Source: Amphimedon queenslandica (taxonomy: Eukaryota; Porifera; Demospongiae; Haplosclerida; Niphatidae). Taken from it: a DNA stretch of 41,315 nt. The position numbers and the translations under genes are program-made. The stretch covers positions 14,542 to 55,856 of the forward strand of contig NW_003546832.1 in assembly GCF_000090795.2 (NCBI RefSeq), read 5' to 3'. Shown one piece after another: positions 1-10,896 of this stretch. The notes under the pieces are model-generated. The model did no database searches and was not told the DNA's origin. It worked only from the letters and a program-made list of their open reading frames with translations. Numbering within the stretch: the stretch's first letter is position 1; the number at the start of each line of letters is the position of its first letter.

Positions 1-184
1 CTTCAGGTGATCCTGATATCTTAGAGTTGAATGACCCAAGTTCGAGTGCTTGTGATACAAGACCAAGGTCTAATAATTTCATTTGACCTAAAACAAATAA
101 ATTTGTTAAACAGTCAGGGTTTCAAACTGCTTGTCAATATATTTTTAAGTTCCCCCAAAATTTGATAAATAATCCTGAACTATA

Positions 185-500
185 CTAGTGGGTATTTTGT
201 TGAAAATAGCAAGGAGAGCATCCCACATTTAATACTTTTTTCTGATACATATACATGTTCTTATGTTGTGTAGAAAGTTTGAACTGATTTGGATTTTATA
301 TAAAATTTTAAAGTTGCCCAAAATCAGGCCAAAGACCCTGGTACTGTGTACAGTCATTAGTCAAATTTTGTCAAAAAATGACTAGGAGAGAATTCTATAA
401 TTTTTTCTGATGCATATACATGTTCTTATGTTATGTAATAATTTTGAACTGATTACAATCAAAATTACACTTTTTACGAATTTTTAAAGTTGCCCCAAAA
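185..500 (+). repeat. Dispersed ~160-bp repeat, two tandem monomers
   Basis: Two head-to-tail monomers (about 185-345 and 350-500) share a core reading ttctgatacatatacatgtt followed by cttatgtt and a gaactgatt block, then a tail that resembles aaagttgcccaaaat. The same monomer recurs near 11840-12330, 36355-36635 and 40590-40755, and on the other strand near 19185-19530 and 38395-38510. It has no open frame and no clear terminal inverted repeats. The rest of 1-1195 is AT-rich and holds no gene that I can support. Confidence 0.75.
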
Positions 501-1161
501 GCCATAATAGCATTTGCCAGCTTATTAAATATGATTTTAAGAATACTGCATATTTTTAGGGAGAGCATGAGTATAGTGATTGTGTACAATAATTATTGTG
601 AATTGTACAAAATTCAAGTTGGTAAATTGAGTATATGAATCAAAATACATGTAATTTATTTTAATCAAGTAGTGTTCATTCTCACCTTTAAAAATGGTGC
701 ACTTTATGGGTGTGGCACCCAATCGATGACAAGAGAGGCATGATGACTGAAGGATCTGATAAAAGTCCATAAAGAAAATTGGATGAAATACAGGAAGAGG
801 TAAAGTAATGTGACCAGGACAGTGTATATAGTTTAAGCCACACGTGAGACATAACTCGTGGGGTTCAGTAGGACCCAGTGCCTCCAGTGATCATAAAGAC
901 CACCATTGTTTGGATGTAGATTCTATGGCTATCTAAAGTAGCCACGTGGGGTAGGCATGGCCGTAAGGTGGAGCTACTCATGTAAAGCCGGATGTTAAAT
1001 GAAAGGCAAATTCTAAGTTCATGTAGAATATACATTACATACATGTAATTGAACAATCAGATTGCACCATTAAAGGTGTTTTCTTTCATTTAAGAACTCT
1101 CCAGGCTTTTATAGTAACCTCCCCGGCCTGGACTCTCAAAAATGCTAATGATTAGTTATAA

Positions 1162-1254
1162 TGATGATGATGATCATGAGTTGGCATGATGATGATCATG
1201 ATGATGATGATGATGATGATAATAACAATAATAATAATAATAATAATAATAATA
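1162..1254. repeat. ATG and AAT trinucleotide microsatellites
   Basis: Runs of the gat/atg trinucleotide (about 1162-1220) pass into an aat run (about 1221-1254). They abut the left arm of the fold-back repeat that follows. Open frames across them are low-complexity artefacts. Confidence 0.9.
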
Positions 1255-2125
1255 GGTTATGCACTGAGGTAGAGATTTCTATGGTATTAATTAACCGAGA
1301 GATGCAGTAGCAAAGGTTAACAAATGCCATAGAAACTGATACCGAGGTGTACAATGATAACCAACTTCTACCATGACACTTGAAAAACAACTACCAGCTG
1401 CTGATAATAAGATCACAGTTGACAAACATACAACATATCTAGCAGGCTAGGCCAGTAAAGAATCAATCAAACGTAACAAATGGACTAATTAGAGCATAAG
1501 CGTAGAGCGGTGCCAAACTGCCAATCAATTAATTATTTAACGAGATAGGTTTATTTTTTTATGAGCTAGGTTAATATGAAAAATAATTGACCTCCAATAC
1601 TGCAATCTCATAGGTCAATTGCAAGGTGGCATGGTAGAAGTATAGGTTATACACCGAGGTAGAGGTTTCTATGGTATTTATTAACCGTGCGACGCAGTCC
1701 GAGGTTAATAAATACCATTTCCTGGGGTATTATAAGTGATTTAGACACCTCATATAATGCAATCTGATTGGTCAATTCAAAACAAGCATGCCGGGTAGAG
1801 CACTCAGTTATTAACCTCCCGGGAACACTTATTAACCTCTTGGTTTATTAAATAAAATAAGTGAACTTGAACCTGGCGCTCTATGCTTATGCTCTTATTG
1901 GTCCATTTGTCAAGCTTGGTTGATTCCATACTGCCTAGCCTGTTAGATATGTTGTATGTATGTCAACTGTGGTCTTATTATCAGCAGCTGGTAGTTGTTT
2001 TCAAATGTTATGATAGAAGTTGGTTATGCACCTCGGTATCGGTTTCTATGGTATTTATTAACCTCGGACTGCATCGCACGGTTAATAAATACCATAGAAA
2101 CCTCTACCTCGGTGTATAACCTATA
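1251..2125. mobile_element. Fold-back element with ~250-bp inverted arms
   Basis: The left arm (about 1251-1510) is an imperfect reverse complement of the right arm (about 1876-2125) over nearly its whole length, including the blocks ataggttatgcac and gctctatgcttatgctc. Each arm contains its own shorter palindrome (ggtatttattaacc facing ggttaataaatacc). A third, partial copy of that palindrome lies at about 1644-1722 in the ~365-bp centre. A block tgcaatctgattggtcaatt recurs near 1600, 1759 and 2169. No protein is encoded; the similar-looking open frames on opposite strands are the two arms read in mirror image. The structure fits a non-autonomous fold-back DNA transposon or nested MITEs. I did not identify a target-site duplication. 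Confidence 0.7.
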
Positions 2126-2589
2126 CTTCCCGGGAGGTATCTAATAGATTTAGAAACCTGGTATTCTGCAATCTGATTGGTCAATTACAAATAGGCATGA
2201 TAGAATAATGCTTTGTAGTACATATACTAAAATTGGAATGTTACAGAGAAGATTAGCATGGGATGATGGCCCCTGCGCAACTCTATGCAATGATTATTAT
2301 AATTAAATGAAGTCAATTCCCTTAGAAATGCATATACATTTTAAGGTATGTCTATAATTAATTATCCTTATCATGCTGTGCATCTATGATAGCAGTGCAC
2401 TAAAATGTTCACACTGCAGTGTTATTCATGATTGTAGTAGCTTCTTTTATCAGCTTTGATTTTATTTACAAAAAATATATAGCATATCAAAAAGTTTTTC
2501 TCAGGTACAACTGAACTAAATCAAAGCCTACTCTATTCTAACTATATACTGCTAATGTTATTTATTGTTCATTGTTCTTATGATTGCAT
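2126..2589. other. Intergenic, 3' flank of the secreted-protein gene
   Basis: No gene is seen. From about 2370 onward this sequence is similar to 4155-4361, so it belongs to the duplicated segment that includes the neighbouring gene. Confidence 0.6.
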
Positions 2590-3284
2590 TCAGATGCATG
2601 AGCTTGGCAGGTAACAGACAATGGTCACTTGATACCAAGAAGGAAGGCAGCCATTTTTCCCATCAAGTTTTTCACAGTCTTGAATTGCAATCCCATAGGT
2701 GTTTATGTTGTTTCCAAACACTTTTAGGTCTGCACCAGAATCAGCAGCCTGGAGGAGTGCCTTTCCTTTTAGGAATCCATCCTCTTCAAATGTGAACCTA
2801 CCACATATTGGACGAGCTTTTTTTGCACATGGGAATAGTTTCTCGAGGTTTAGGAATATGGCCCCAAGACCAGTACTGTGATAACCTTTGAACTCTGGTC
2901 GATAAGCCAGATATGCACCAGTTTTAGAAATGGAACCACTTCCAAGTGCAATGGACTCAAGTACATCACCCTCAGAGGTGAGTGTCCCCACATTTATTTT
3001 TTGAATTTTCAAATTTCTGGGTCCATCAGTCCACAGATGAAAAATCTGAGTCACTACAATTGATGAAGAAGTAATATAAAACAAAATAAGTGTTACAGGC
3101 CCATACCTGGTTGACTGCTTGTTTGTGCATTGAGACCTGCAGCAGCTTCTTGAGACAAAGAGTCATCGACCTCACTTTGATCAATGTCGTTCCTCTCTTC
3201 AAAGTCTTCAAAGCCTTCAAGCTTTGAGCCCTTAGTCATTGTAATGACAAAAAATAGACTTGCAGTCAGAAAGATGAGCTTCAT
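2590..3284 (-). CDS. Predicted small secreted protein, two exons
   Basis: Exon 1 is 3107-3284 and exon 2 is 2590-3053, split by a 53-bp GT-AG intron (3054-3106) in phase 1; the joined frame encodes about 213 residues. I chose the ATG at 3284 because it opens a good signal peptide (MKLIFLTASLFFVITMTKG); an upstream in-frame ATG at 3323 would bury it. An acidic, Ser/Gln-rich linker follows (about residues 20-60), then a compact domain with CGRFTFEEDGFLKGKALLQA and several cysteines clustered near the C terminus. There is no membrane segment after the signal, so secretion is inferred. I do not recognise the family. A second, broken copy lies at about 4362-4660, and a tandem repeat array sits directly upstream. 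Confidence 0.6.
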
Positions 3285-3372
3285 GATTGACTTCTTCTCT
3301 GTGTCTCTCACATTGAAAAGCATTTCTTTTTATAGTAACTGATCGTTTGTGGTAATCATGAGTAGGAATATA

Positions 3373-4000
3373 CTATGAGTGTGGCATGCATGTACCCAAC
3401 CAAGTGAAAGTGGCTGTCATCCAAATTACTAGAGCATTGGCAATGACTGCAAACCTTTAGCCAGATTGTTCTTTACACACTTTCAGTTTAAGCTATGAGT
3501 ACAACATGCATGTACAGTATCCAAGTTAAAAGTGGTTGTCATCCAAATTGAAAAAGCATTAGCAATGACTGCAAATCTTTAGCCATGCAGGTTGTTTTTA
3601 CACACTTTCAGTTTAAGCTATGAGTACAACATGCATGTACAGTACCCAAGTTGAAAGTGGTTGTCATCCAAATTAATAAAGCATTGGCAATGACTGCAAA
3701 CCTTTAGCCATGCAGGTTGTTCTTACACACTTTCAGTTTAAGCTATGAGTATAACATGCATGTATATACAGTACCCAAGTTGAAAGTGGTTGTCATCCAA
3801 ATTAATAAAGCATTGGCAATGACTGCAAACCATTAGCCATGCATTTTGTTCTTTACACACTTTCGGTTTAAGCTATGAGTGCAGCATGCATGTACAGTAC
3901 CCATTTTGAAAGTAGTTGTCATCCAAATTAATAAATGGCAATGACTGCAAACCTTTAGCCAGCTTGTTCTTGCACATACTTTTGGTTCAAGCATGTCATC
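3373..4000. repeat. Tandem array of ~120-130-bp units
   Basis: About five head-to-tail units start at 3373, 3493, 3618, 3743 and 3873, each marked by ctatgagt, gcatgcatgta, ttgtcatccaaatt, tggcaatgactgcaaac and cacactttcagtttaagc. The spacing is 120-130 bp. The last unit decays near 4000, and an isolated relative lies at about 5078-5145. The array begins right upstream of the secreted-protein gene. There are no unique spacers, so it is not a CRISPR array. Confidence 0.85.
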
Positions 4001-4361
4001 ACATTCTTCCAAATTTATTTGTTAAACTTTTGATTCACTTCAATGCAAGGTTTAGTTCTTTTGATGTTGAGCTACAAAATTTTCAAGAATGTTTTTAAGT
4101 GATGGGCTGCAATTAATAATTTCCAATTAATCATGTTAAAGTAACTATTGTGTGCTATGTCTACGATAGCAATGCACTAAAATTCACACACTGCAGGTGT
4201 GTTCTTCATAATTATTGCAATAGCCTTTTCTAGCTTTAATTTTATACACAAAAAATAATAATAGCATGTTAATTATTATCAAAAAATATCTTTATTCTTG
4301 ACTAATAACTTAAGATATAAGCCTGTAATGCTATACTGCTAACAATTAACATTGTTTTTTT

Positions 4362-4660
4362 ATGATTGCATTTGGAGGCAAGAACTTGGAAGGTAAAAGG
4401 CAATGGTCACTTGATACCAAGGAGGAAAGAAGCCAATTGGCTACTCTTGATCTGGACATTCTTAATTGCAATTCTGTAGGTGTTGATGTGTTACCAACCA
4501 CTTTTAGATGTATTACCAAAATCAGCAGCCTCGAAGAGTGCCTTTCCTTTCAGGAATCCATCCTCCTCAAATGTGAACCTACCACATATTGGACAAGCTG
4601 ACTTGGAACATGAGAATAGTTTTTTCAGGCTTAGAAATATGGTTTCAAGACCAATTACCA
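4362..4660 (-). pseudogene. Broken duplicate of the secreted-protein exon 2
   Basis: Read on the minus strand this resembles exon 2 of the 2590-3284 gene (CGRFTFEEDGFLKGKAL is conserved), but an in-frame TAA at 4491-4493 interrupts it and the signal-peptide exon is missing. The flank also matches: 4155-4361 parallels 2370-2589. The copy therefore arose by duplication of a segment rather than through an mRNA. It is very likely not functional. Confidence 0.75.
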
Positions 4661-4860
4661 TGTTACCAAGTTACCCAGTATCTAAGTTATATGCACTTAC
4701 CGAGCTACCTAGTTACCCATTTACTGAAGTACCCAGTTATTAAGTTACCAAGTTTCCAAGTGACCAAGGTACTAAGTTACCGATTTACCAGTTACTGAGT
4801 TCCCAGGTTACCAAGACAAATATGTTACCCATGCTTAACAATTTGCCAAGTTACTTAATA
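4657..4860. repeat. Degenerate aagttacc minisatellite
   Basis: An irregular array of an 8-10 bp motif around agttacc (variants agttaccc, agttacca, tgttaccc), about 20 imperfect copies. It directly follows the broken gene copy. The open frame across it (rich in YPVTxLPSY) is an artefact of the repeat. Confidence 0.75.
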
Positions 4861-5704
4861 GTTACTGCCACCTATCGATCAACAGTTACTGAATCATAGA
4901 GCTATGGTATATCTCAATATACCATTACAAAAGTGCAAATGACTGTAGTTTCTAAGCGTCAGCATGTAAACCCTTATAGCTTCATACCAGAGTGGTCAAA
5001 GTGACCCATGTTACTAGTAATTTCACTCTTCATTTAATTTATTGATGTTCTCATAAACTAATTGCCATATATAGCAATGGCTATGACTGCAAACCTTTGT
5101 GCCAGCTTGTTCTTGTATACACATACTTTCAGTTTAAGCATATGATATGATACTACTTTGGCCACTGCATGGCTGCATGAGCCTCTTCTAACTTTTATAA
5201 TCTATATCTTTACCTCTTCAGCTCCTGCTATGCTACAAAAGGATCAATTTTTGCCTGTTTCATTAGATGTGCTGAAGTGTTTCTGTATCGTAACTATTAT
5301 TGTTTACCCAAACATTAGCTAGAGCAGTAAAAATGTACATATACGAACATCACACGTGGGTGAAAGCAAGCTGCAGGAACAAAATGCAATCGTGCAATTG
5401 TTTGTCAAAATTGTTCATTAGTACTACTGATGATTCATTTAATTGATTAAAGGTCATTACAGCATGATGAGAATCTTATAACTATGAGACAGAATCTTGA
5501 TCATCTAACACTTCCTTTTAAGGCAGAAATGAATTCAATAGGAGCATATGTAATTTGCTAACATAAAACCTACACCTACAACACTTGACAGTGACTATTA
5601 ATGCACTTGCAAAATCTTATTTTTTTCACTAATTTTATAGCATTTTTCTTTAACAATCTACACTAAAACTAGAGGAAACATTTTAACAGTTTTTGAAGAA
5701 CATT
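4861..5704. other. Intergenic, no gene seen
   Basis: AT-rich sequence with one isolated relative of the 125-bp array (about 5078-5145). Its right part is the 3' flank of the receptor gene on the minus strand. I see no exon here. Confidence 0.5.
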
Positions 5705-8700
5705 TCAGTATTGTGGCATAGGTTCATAAATATCATCAGGTGATGTTTGACATTCTGCATATGCTTCTTCATTTTCTTCATTTAATCTTTTTTTGTGAAT
5801 TTCGTATGGTTCACAAGTTTGCATTGCAATAGCATCATCACTTCTATTATTATAATTATTTGGTAAGTGGCAAGTCATAAGATAATAAGCTAACTTTGTT
5901 TGCTGGTCACTAGTAGCATATAAATTTTTCTTTCTAAAGGCAAAACAATAAAATCAACACTCATTATTGTAAACTATACCTTATAAAGCCATTGATATGA
6001 ATAATAACACTGGCAGTTAGTAGAATACACAATACACCTACTAACACACCTAGAGCAATAACTGTATTGAATGTATCACTATTAGCAGTGATGAATGAAT
6101 CACTAGTGTTAGATGCATTGCTTTTTGAAGGGAAGCAAGGTGATGGTTGTGGTAGTTTTAGGGTCCTATTAACAATAGCTGTCCATTTTCCATATCCATT
6201 ATCAGTATAGGCACGTACACCAAAAATGTAACAAGTTGTATCATTGAGATCAGTGACTATGATAAATCTATTGCTATTGGTTGAATTGAAAAGCTGTAGC
6301 ATTTGAGTATCGATGTCATTATCTACCATTGAACAGCTGCGAGACTGTATGACATAGTATCCTACCTCATATGTGATAATGGGATAGTCTTGTGGAATGT
6401 AACTAGGTATACTCCATGAGATAACAGCCCATGTAGTGTCTATGGTACTGGATACTGAACCAACTGGGCCAGGTACTAAAAATAAAGATATTTTCAATCA
6501 TCAGATAAAGTACAATATAATTACATACCTATTCCAATCCCAACTGAAATAGGATCACTGAAGGGACCTCTTCCAACAGAATTGACAGCAGCTACGCTGA
6601 TGTTATACTCAGTACTAAATACTAGATCATTCAATATGATATTTCTTTCAGTACTGGTGAGGTTGTATGTGATACTACTGTTACTGATCATCACTGTATA
6701 GCCTGTGATTAGACCATTACGCTGAGAACAATTAACCTCATTCCAAGTGAGATTATTAGCTGCAGAATTAAGTTGTAAGACTTGAATTGATGATGGCCAA
6801 CCACTAGGAACTGAAAATGGTAATAAAAATGATACTATAATGCATACATACTTATTGCTTCAGTTTGTATATTGATCGTACTTAATTCAGAACCTCCCAA
6901 TACATTACCAGCTCTCACTGTGATGGTATAGTTCATACCACTGTACAGACTTATTAATGTATAACTGTATGCTGTAGTGGACTGATGAGGAGCAACAGAG
7001 ACTGTCTCATTCACTGATGATAACTGGGGACAAGATAGAGTATAGGAGATGGTGTAATATGTTACATAGTTTTCACTACTGGGAATAGTCCAGTTTACTG
7101 TAATACCAGTGGTTGAGACATTAGATACTGAGAGACTTGTTACTGGACTAGGAACTAGAAAAGATACCAATTACACTCTCTAGCTCAATGATAATAACTC
7201 ACCATTAAATCTTAACACTGTTACTGTACTATTAACTGAAGGAAGATCTATATACGAGTACACACTGATGGTATATGTACTCTTTGATGAGAGATCTGTT
7301 AGTACAATTTCATCTTTACTAGTAAATACTACATCCCTGGTTACACCTCCAGTATACTCAATCACAAATCCATTAGTCTCTGATGGAGCAGTCCAGCTCA
7401 ATATGATGCTTGTAGCATTTAATATAGACCCTCTCACATTATTTAGAGGACCACTAGGAGCTAGAAAAAAGACAAAAGTTTTTATATACTATGTTAATAT
7501 ATCATACAATGTAATATCACACATTGACTGTAGCTGACTCCTCCAATCATTGCTATACAGGTAACATTAACTGACACTCCCAGTGGATCAGGATATACCA
7601 GTAGTGTGTTGTTGCATGTCAGGACATCAATTGATGAATACATTGAGTTATTCTTCATCACTCCATTCACTAACCAGTAAACATCAGTTGAAAGATATAT
7701 ATCAGTAGTTGTTAGACAATCAATACGATATTGAGTGCTATTGAGTTGTGTAATAGATGATACTAGAGTCGAATTAATTGATTTAATAACTAGAAATACA
7801 TCAAAATGTTAAAAATACATAAAAAGGTGCAGTACCAATTTATACCTGGCAAGGTCTGTACACTGATTGTACTAGCAGGTCCCAGTAATTGCTGATATGC
7901 TCTGACTGTGATCCTATAAGTTGTTAGTTCTCTCAGTCCATTCAGTGTGATTGTATTATTACTAGTTCCCTCCACCTGTTCTGTCTGCACCGTGTCTGTG
8001 TCACTAGTGACATTGACTACATATCCATCAGCATTAGATGAATCAAGTGCAGTCCAACTGACAGTGATAGTGGTAGCTGTCTTGTTGACTTCAGTAAGAG
8101 AAGAGGGAGCAGTTGCTGGTACTATAAGAAACACATATATATTTACAAAATACATGTGTACTTCGCTCTGAATTTCATAGACATTACCTTTTATGGCTAA
8201 AATACGTGTTCGATCACTGCCACCCATAGGATTATCCAGTACACACTGGTATGTTTGATCTCCAGCAGTTGATTGACTGTTTGATCCACTAGTGACAGTC
8301 ATTCCATCCCATGTGATAGTAACAGTATATCTTACTGTGTTAGTACTACTAACTAACACAGAACCAGGACAAGGGGAACAAATAAGTTCATCAATACAAT
8401 TAGTGTAACTAGCTAGTGTAGTATTACCAATCCTCATACTAATGCCATAGGAACCATATCCAATTTTAGTACAATTCAGTCTGTATTCCTGAGGATACAC
8501 TGTCATATCAGAAGAAAGACCAGTAACAGTAAATGAGAGTATCTGTGCAAATTCTAAAATAAACATTATTACATTAGTAAATAAGGGATTATTATGGTCT
8601 TCTCTTACTGAATATATTAGCAGTAATAATGTTAGTGTTAGGATCGGAACAGTTAGTTGGTAGGCAACACTTATACCAGCCATCACCAGATCCATCAAGA

Positions 8701-9062
8701 AATACTTGGTAAGTGGTAGGTATGTGAACACTGAGATTAGCACCTGCTGAACCAACAGTACAAATAAGATTTGAATTGTTGCCAGGACAAGGAACTGTTC
8801 CATTTGGACCGATCCATTGTCCATCAATAAGAGTATCATTAGGTACATCCAATACACACTCTAGAGGAGTTGGTCTGATACTAGTATCCCAAAAATATGA
8901 CCCATTGGGATAACAGTTTCCATTATGCATCAGGTAGATGCCTATACAAACTCATACAGTTGTTATTATACACATCATTGTCTTACCTGAGGAAGGTGGA
9001 CATTGACTAATAACTTCACTGAAACTCCACAAGAAGACAATCAATACTAGGACTGAAACCAT
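5705..9062 (-). CDS. Ig/FN3 single-pass transmembrane receptor
   Basis: Ten exons with GT-AG introns: 8987-9062, 8609-8941, 8188-8553, 7846-8121, about 7529-7789, 7203-7460, 6852-7154, 6529-6810, 5980-6475, 5705-5933; about 959 residues. Exon 1 is a signal peptide (MVSVLVLIVFLWSFSEVIS). Exons 2, 3 and 5 encode cysteine-paired Ig-like domains. Exons 4, 6, 7 and 8 encode FN3 domains (ITVSWTALDSSNADGY, SIILSWTAPSETNGF). Exon 9 holds a fifth FN3 domain and a membrane helix (VIALGVLVGVLCILLTASVII, about residues 857-880). Exon 10 is a 76-residue cytoplasmic tail with tyrosine motifs YEIH, YAEC and YEPM. All extracellular introns are phase 1, the pattern expected from domain-exon shuffling. Its role is probably cell-surface recognition, adhesion or signalling; no kinase or phosphatase domain is present. 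The donor of exon 5 is uncertain (7529 or 7508, both in frame). Confidence 0.85.
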
Positions 9063-9405
9063 CTTAAGAATTGACCGCACAACAGGTATATAGAGTCTAT
9101 GTCAAGCAACACTATTTTGAAACTGAAGAAAAAGTACAGGCTAGACCAGGATGTGTGCGAAGGAACATAGCCAAGACTAAATAAACGTACAACGCCAGAG
9201 TTATGCATGTATATACAAGGCTGAATTGATACTATTTTATATAAATCTACTGTTGCTCTTTTGACGGTTTATTTTACAAAAACACATGTAATATTATGCA
9301 TGATGTTAAAATTTGTAAGCAATCAACAAAATTAATTTAAAGGTGGTTTTATTGTAAAGCATAAACTAAAATTTTTGCTGCTTTTTCTCTGATAGATTAT
9401 TCACA
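9063..9405. other. Short intergenic gap between two minus-strand genes
   Basis: About 340 bp separates the receptor start from the end of the next gene upstream. It is AT-rich and must hold the receptor promoter and the CENP-C 3' end. No clear motif is seen. Confidence 0.5.
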
Positions 9406-10841
9406 TTATCTATGTATTGTAGAGACATAAGAAAGGATCATTAGCAATGATGGATTCTTGATACTGATAAAATCTACTTTAAAATAATCTAGTACATAAA
9501 AATATAAAACAATAATATCAGTAACTATTTGATTTAACTGGCAATTTGATTAAAATCATGAAATAGTTAATAATTCTTAGAGAATTAAAAATCACAGCAT
9601 TTCTACAGTCATAAAAATAGAATTATATAAATTATAGTTTCATTACAAAAGTATAATTTAACACTGTATTAGACCTTGCAATATTATTTAGCTGATAAAC
9701 AGCACCTAGTAATAAGGAATATACAAAATAAAGCATGTAAAAAACTTATCATTATTTACCAGGAGGAATACGAATATACTCATTAGTACACATTTCCACT
9801 TCTCCATCTTCAAATACCACTAAAATTTTTCCTTTTAGAACTCGAAATATCTAAAAAGGGTAGTATTATATAATTTATATGATAAAAACACTCAAATGCT
9901 AAAATTTCCAAAATTAATATCAGTAGACTATGTCCTATAATAACCATTCACTCTCCTCATAATACCAAAACTGAAGCTAGCTTTAATGATAGGAAAAGCC
10001 TAAAGTTTGTAAGCATAACTTTGTACAGTCTACATGTACATGTACTTAAGTTTTACTTGTAGTCTTCTTATTTATGCTATTGCATGTACATGTACATGTA
10101 TATGTGCATGTACTGTATAGCAGGTATATTCCATTCGAGTTTAATTTCGTTCTTTTCGTTCTCATTCCTTGTGGAACGAATATTTTCCAAACAAAAAGGG
10201 CGTTTCCTCAATGCCACGTGTGCAAAATGACTGCTCAGAACGAAAATAAAACGACCAAAAATTTCTAATCCTGCTTAGAACGAACATTTTTCCAGATGAA
10301 ATATACCCGCTATACGGTATACATTAGTGTATATAGACTCATACCATTTCACAGTTCTCATTCTGTGCCATAGGTTTCTCCGCGCCCTTTTTAAAATCCA
10401 TTTCACCTATTTGATAGTCGTCTTTTGTAATCAATCTATTAATGATTAAATCATCTCCAGGTTGTACATCCATTCCGTCTGCATTACACAGTTGCCCGTG
10501 TGACAGTGGAAACACTACAATACAGATCACATATTAATAGTAAAGGCATTGGAAGAAATACATAGACTAGCATACTGTACATGTACATGTAATTCCCTAA
10601 AATCAGTCTAAAGGGTCCTAATGATTATTACATTTTCTGATACAAATGATGCTTTAAAGTTTGATTTACAGCTCTATACATTGTATGTGCCATATAACAT
10701 TGCATGGTAATGTACATGAGCAAGTACATATACACTTATTTGGCAGCCATATGTACATGTACGTACAGAAACGACATCTTTCAACGTTCTCAGAATCATC
10801 AGGAGAGACAATAGATAGATAACACTCCTCCTAAAATAAAT

Positions 10842-10896
<55 letters not shown>

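Noticed and set aside
1196..2119. Two similar open frames on opposite strands (1196-1390 minus, 1883-2119 plus)
   Set aside because: They are the arms of the fold-back repeat read in mirror image, with low-complexity ends.
3373..4000. Regularly spaced repeats, possible CRISPR array
   Set aside because: Units are contiguous and similar throughout their length with no unique spacers, and the genome is clearly eukaryotic.
9760..9850. CENP-C ending at PPGK with the TAA just after 9760
   Set aside because: A gtaaat donor occurs there and a further 83-bp exon at 9406-9488 continues the cupin in frame with the expected terminal strands.
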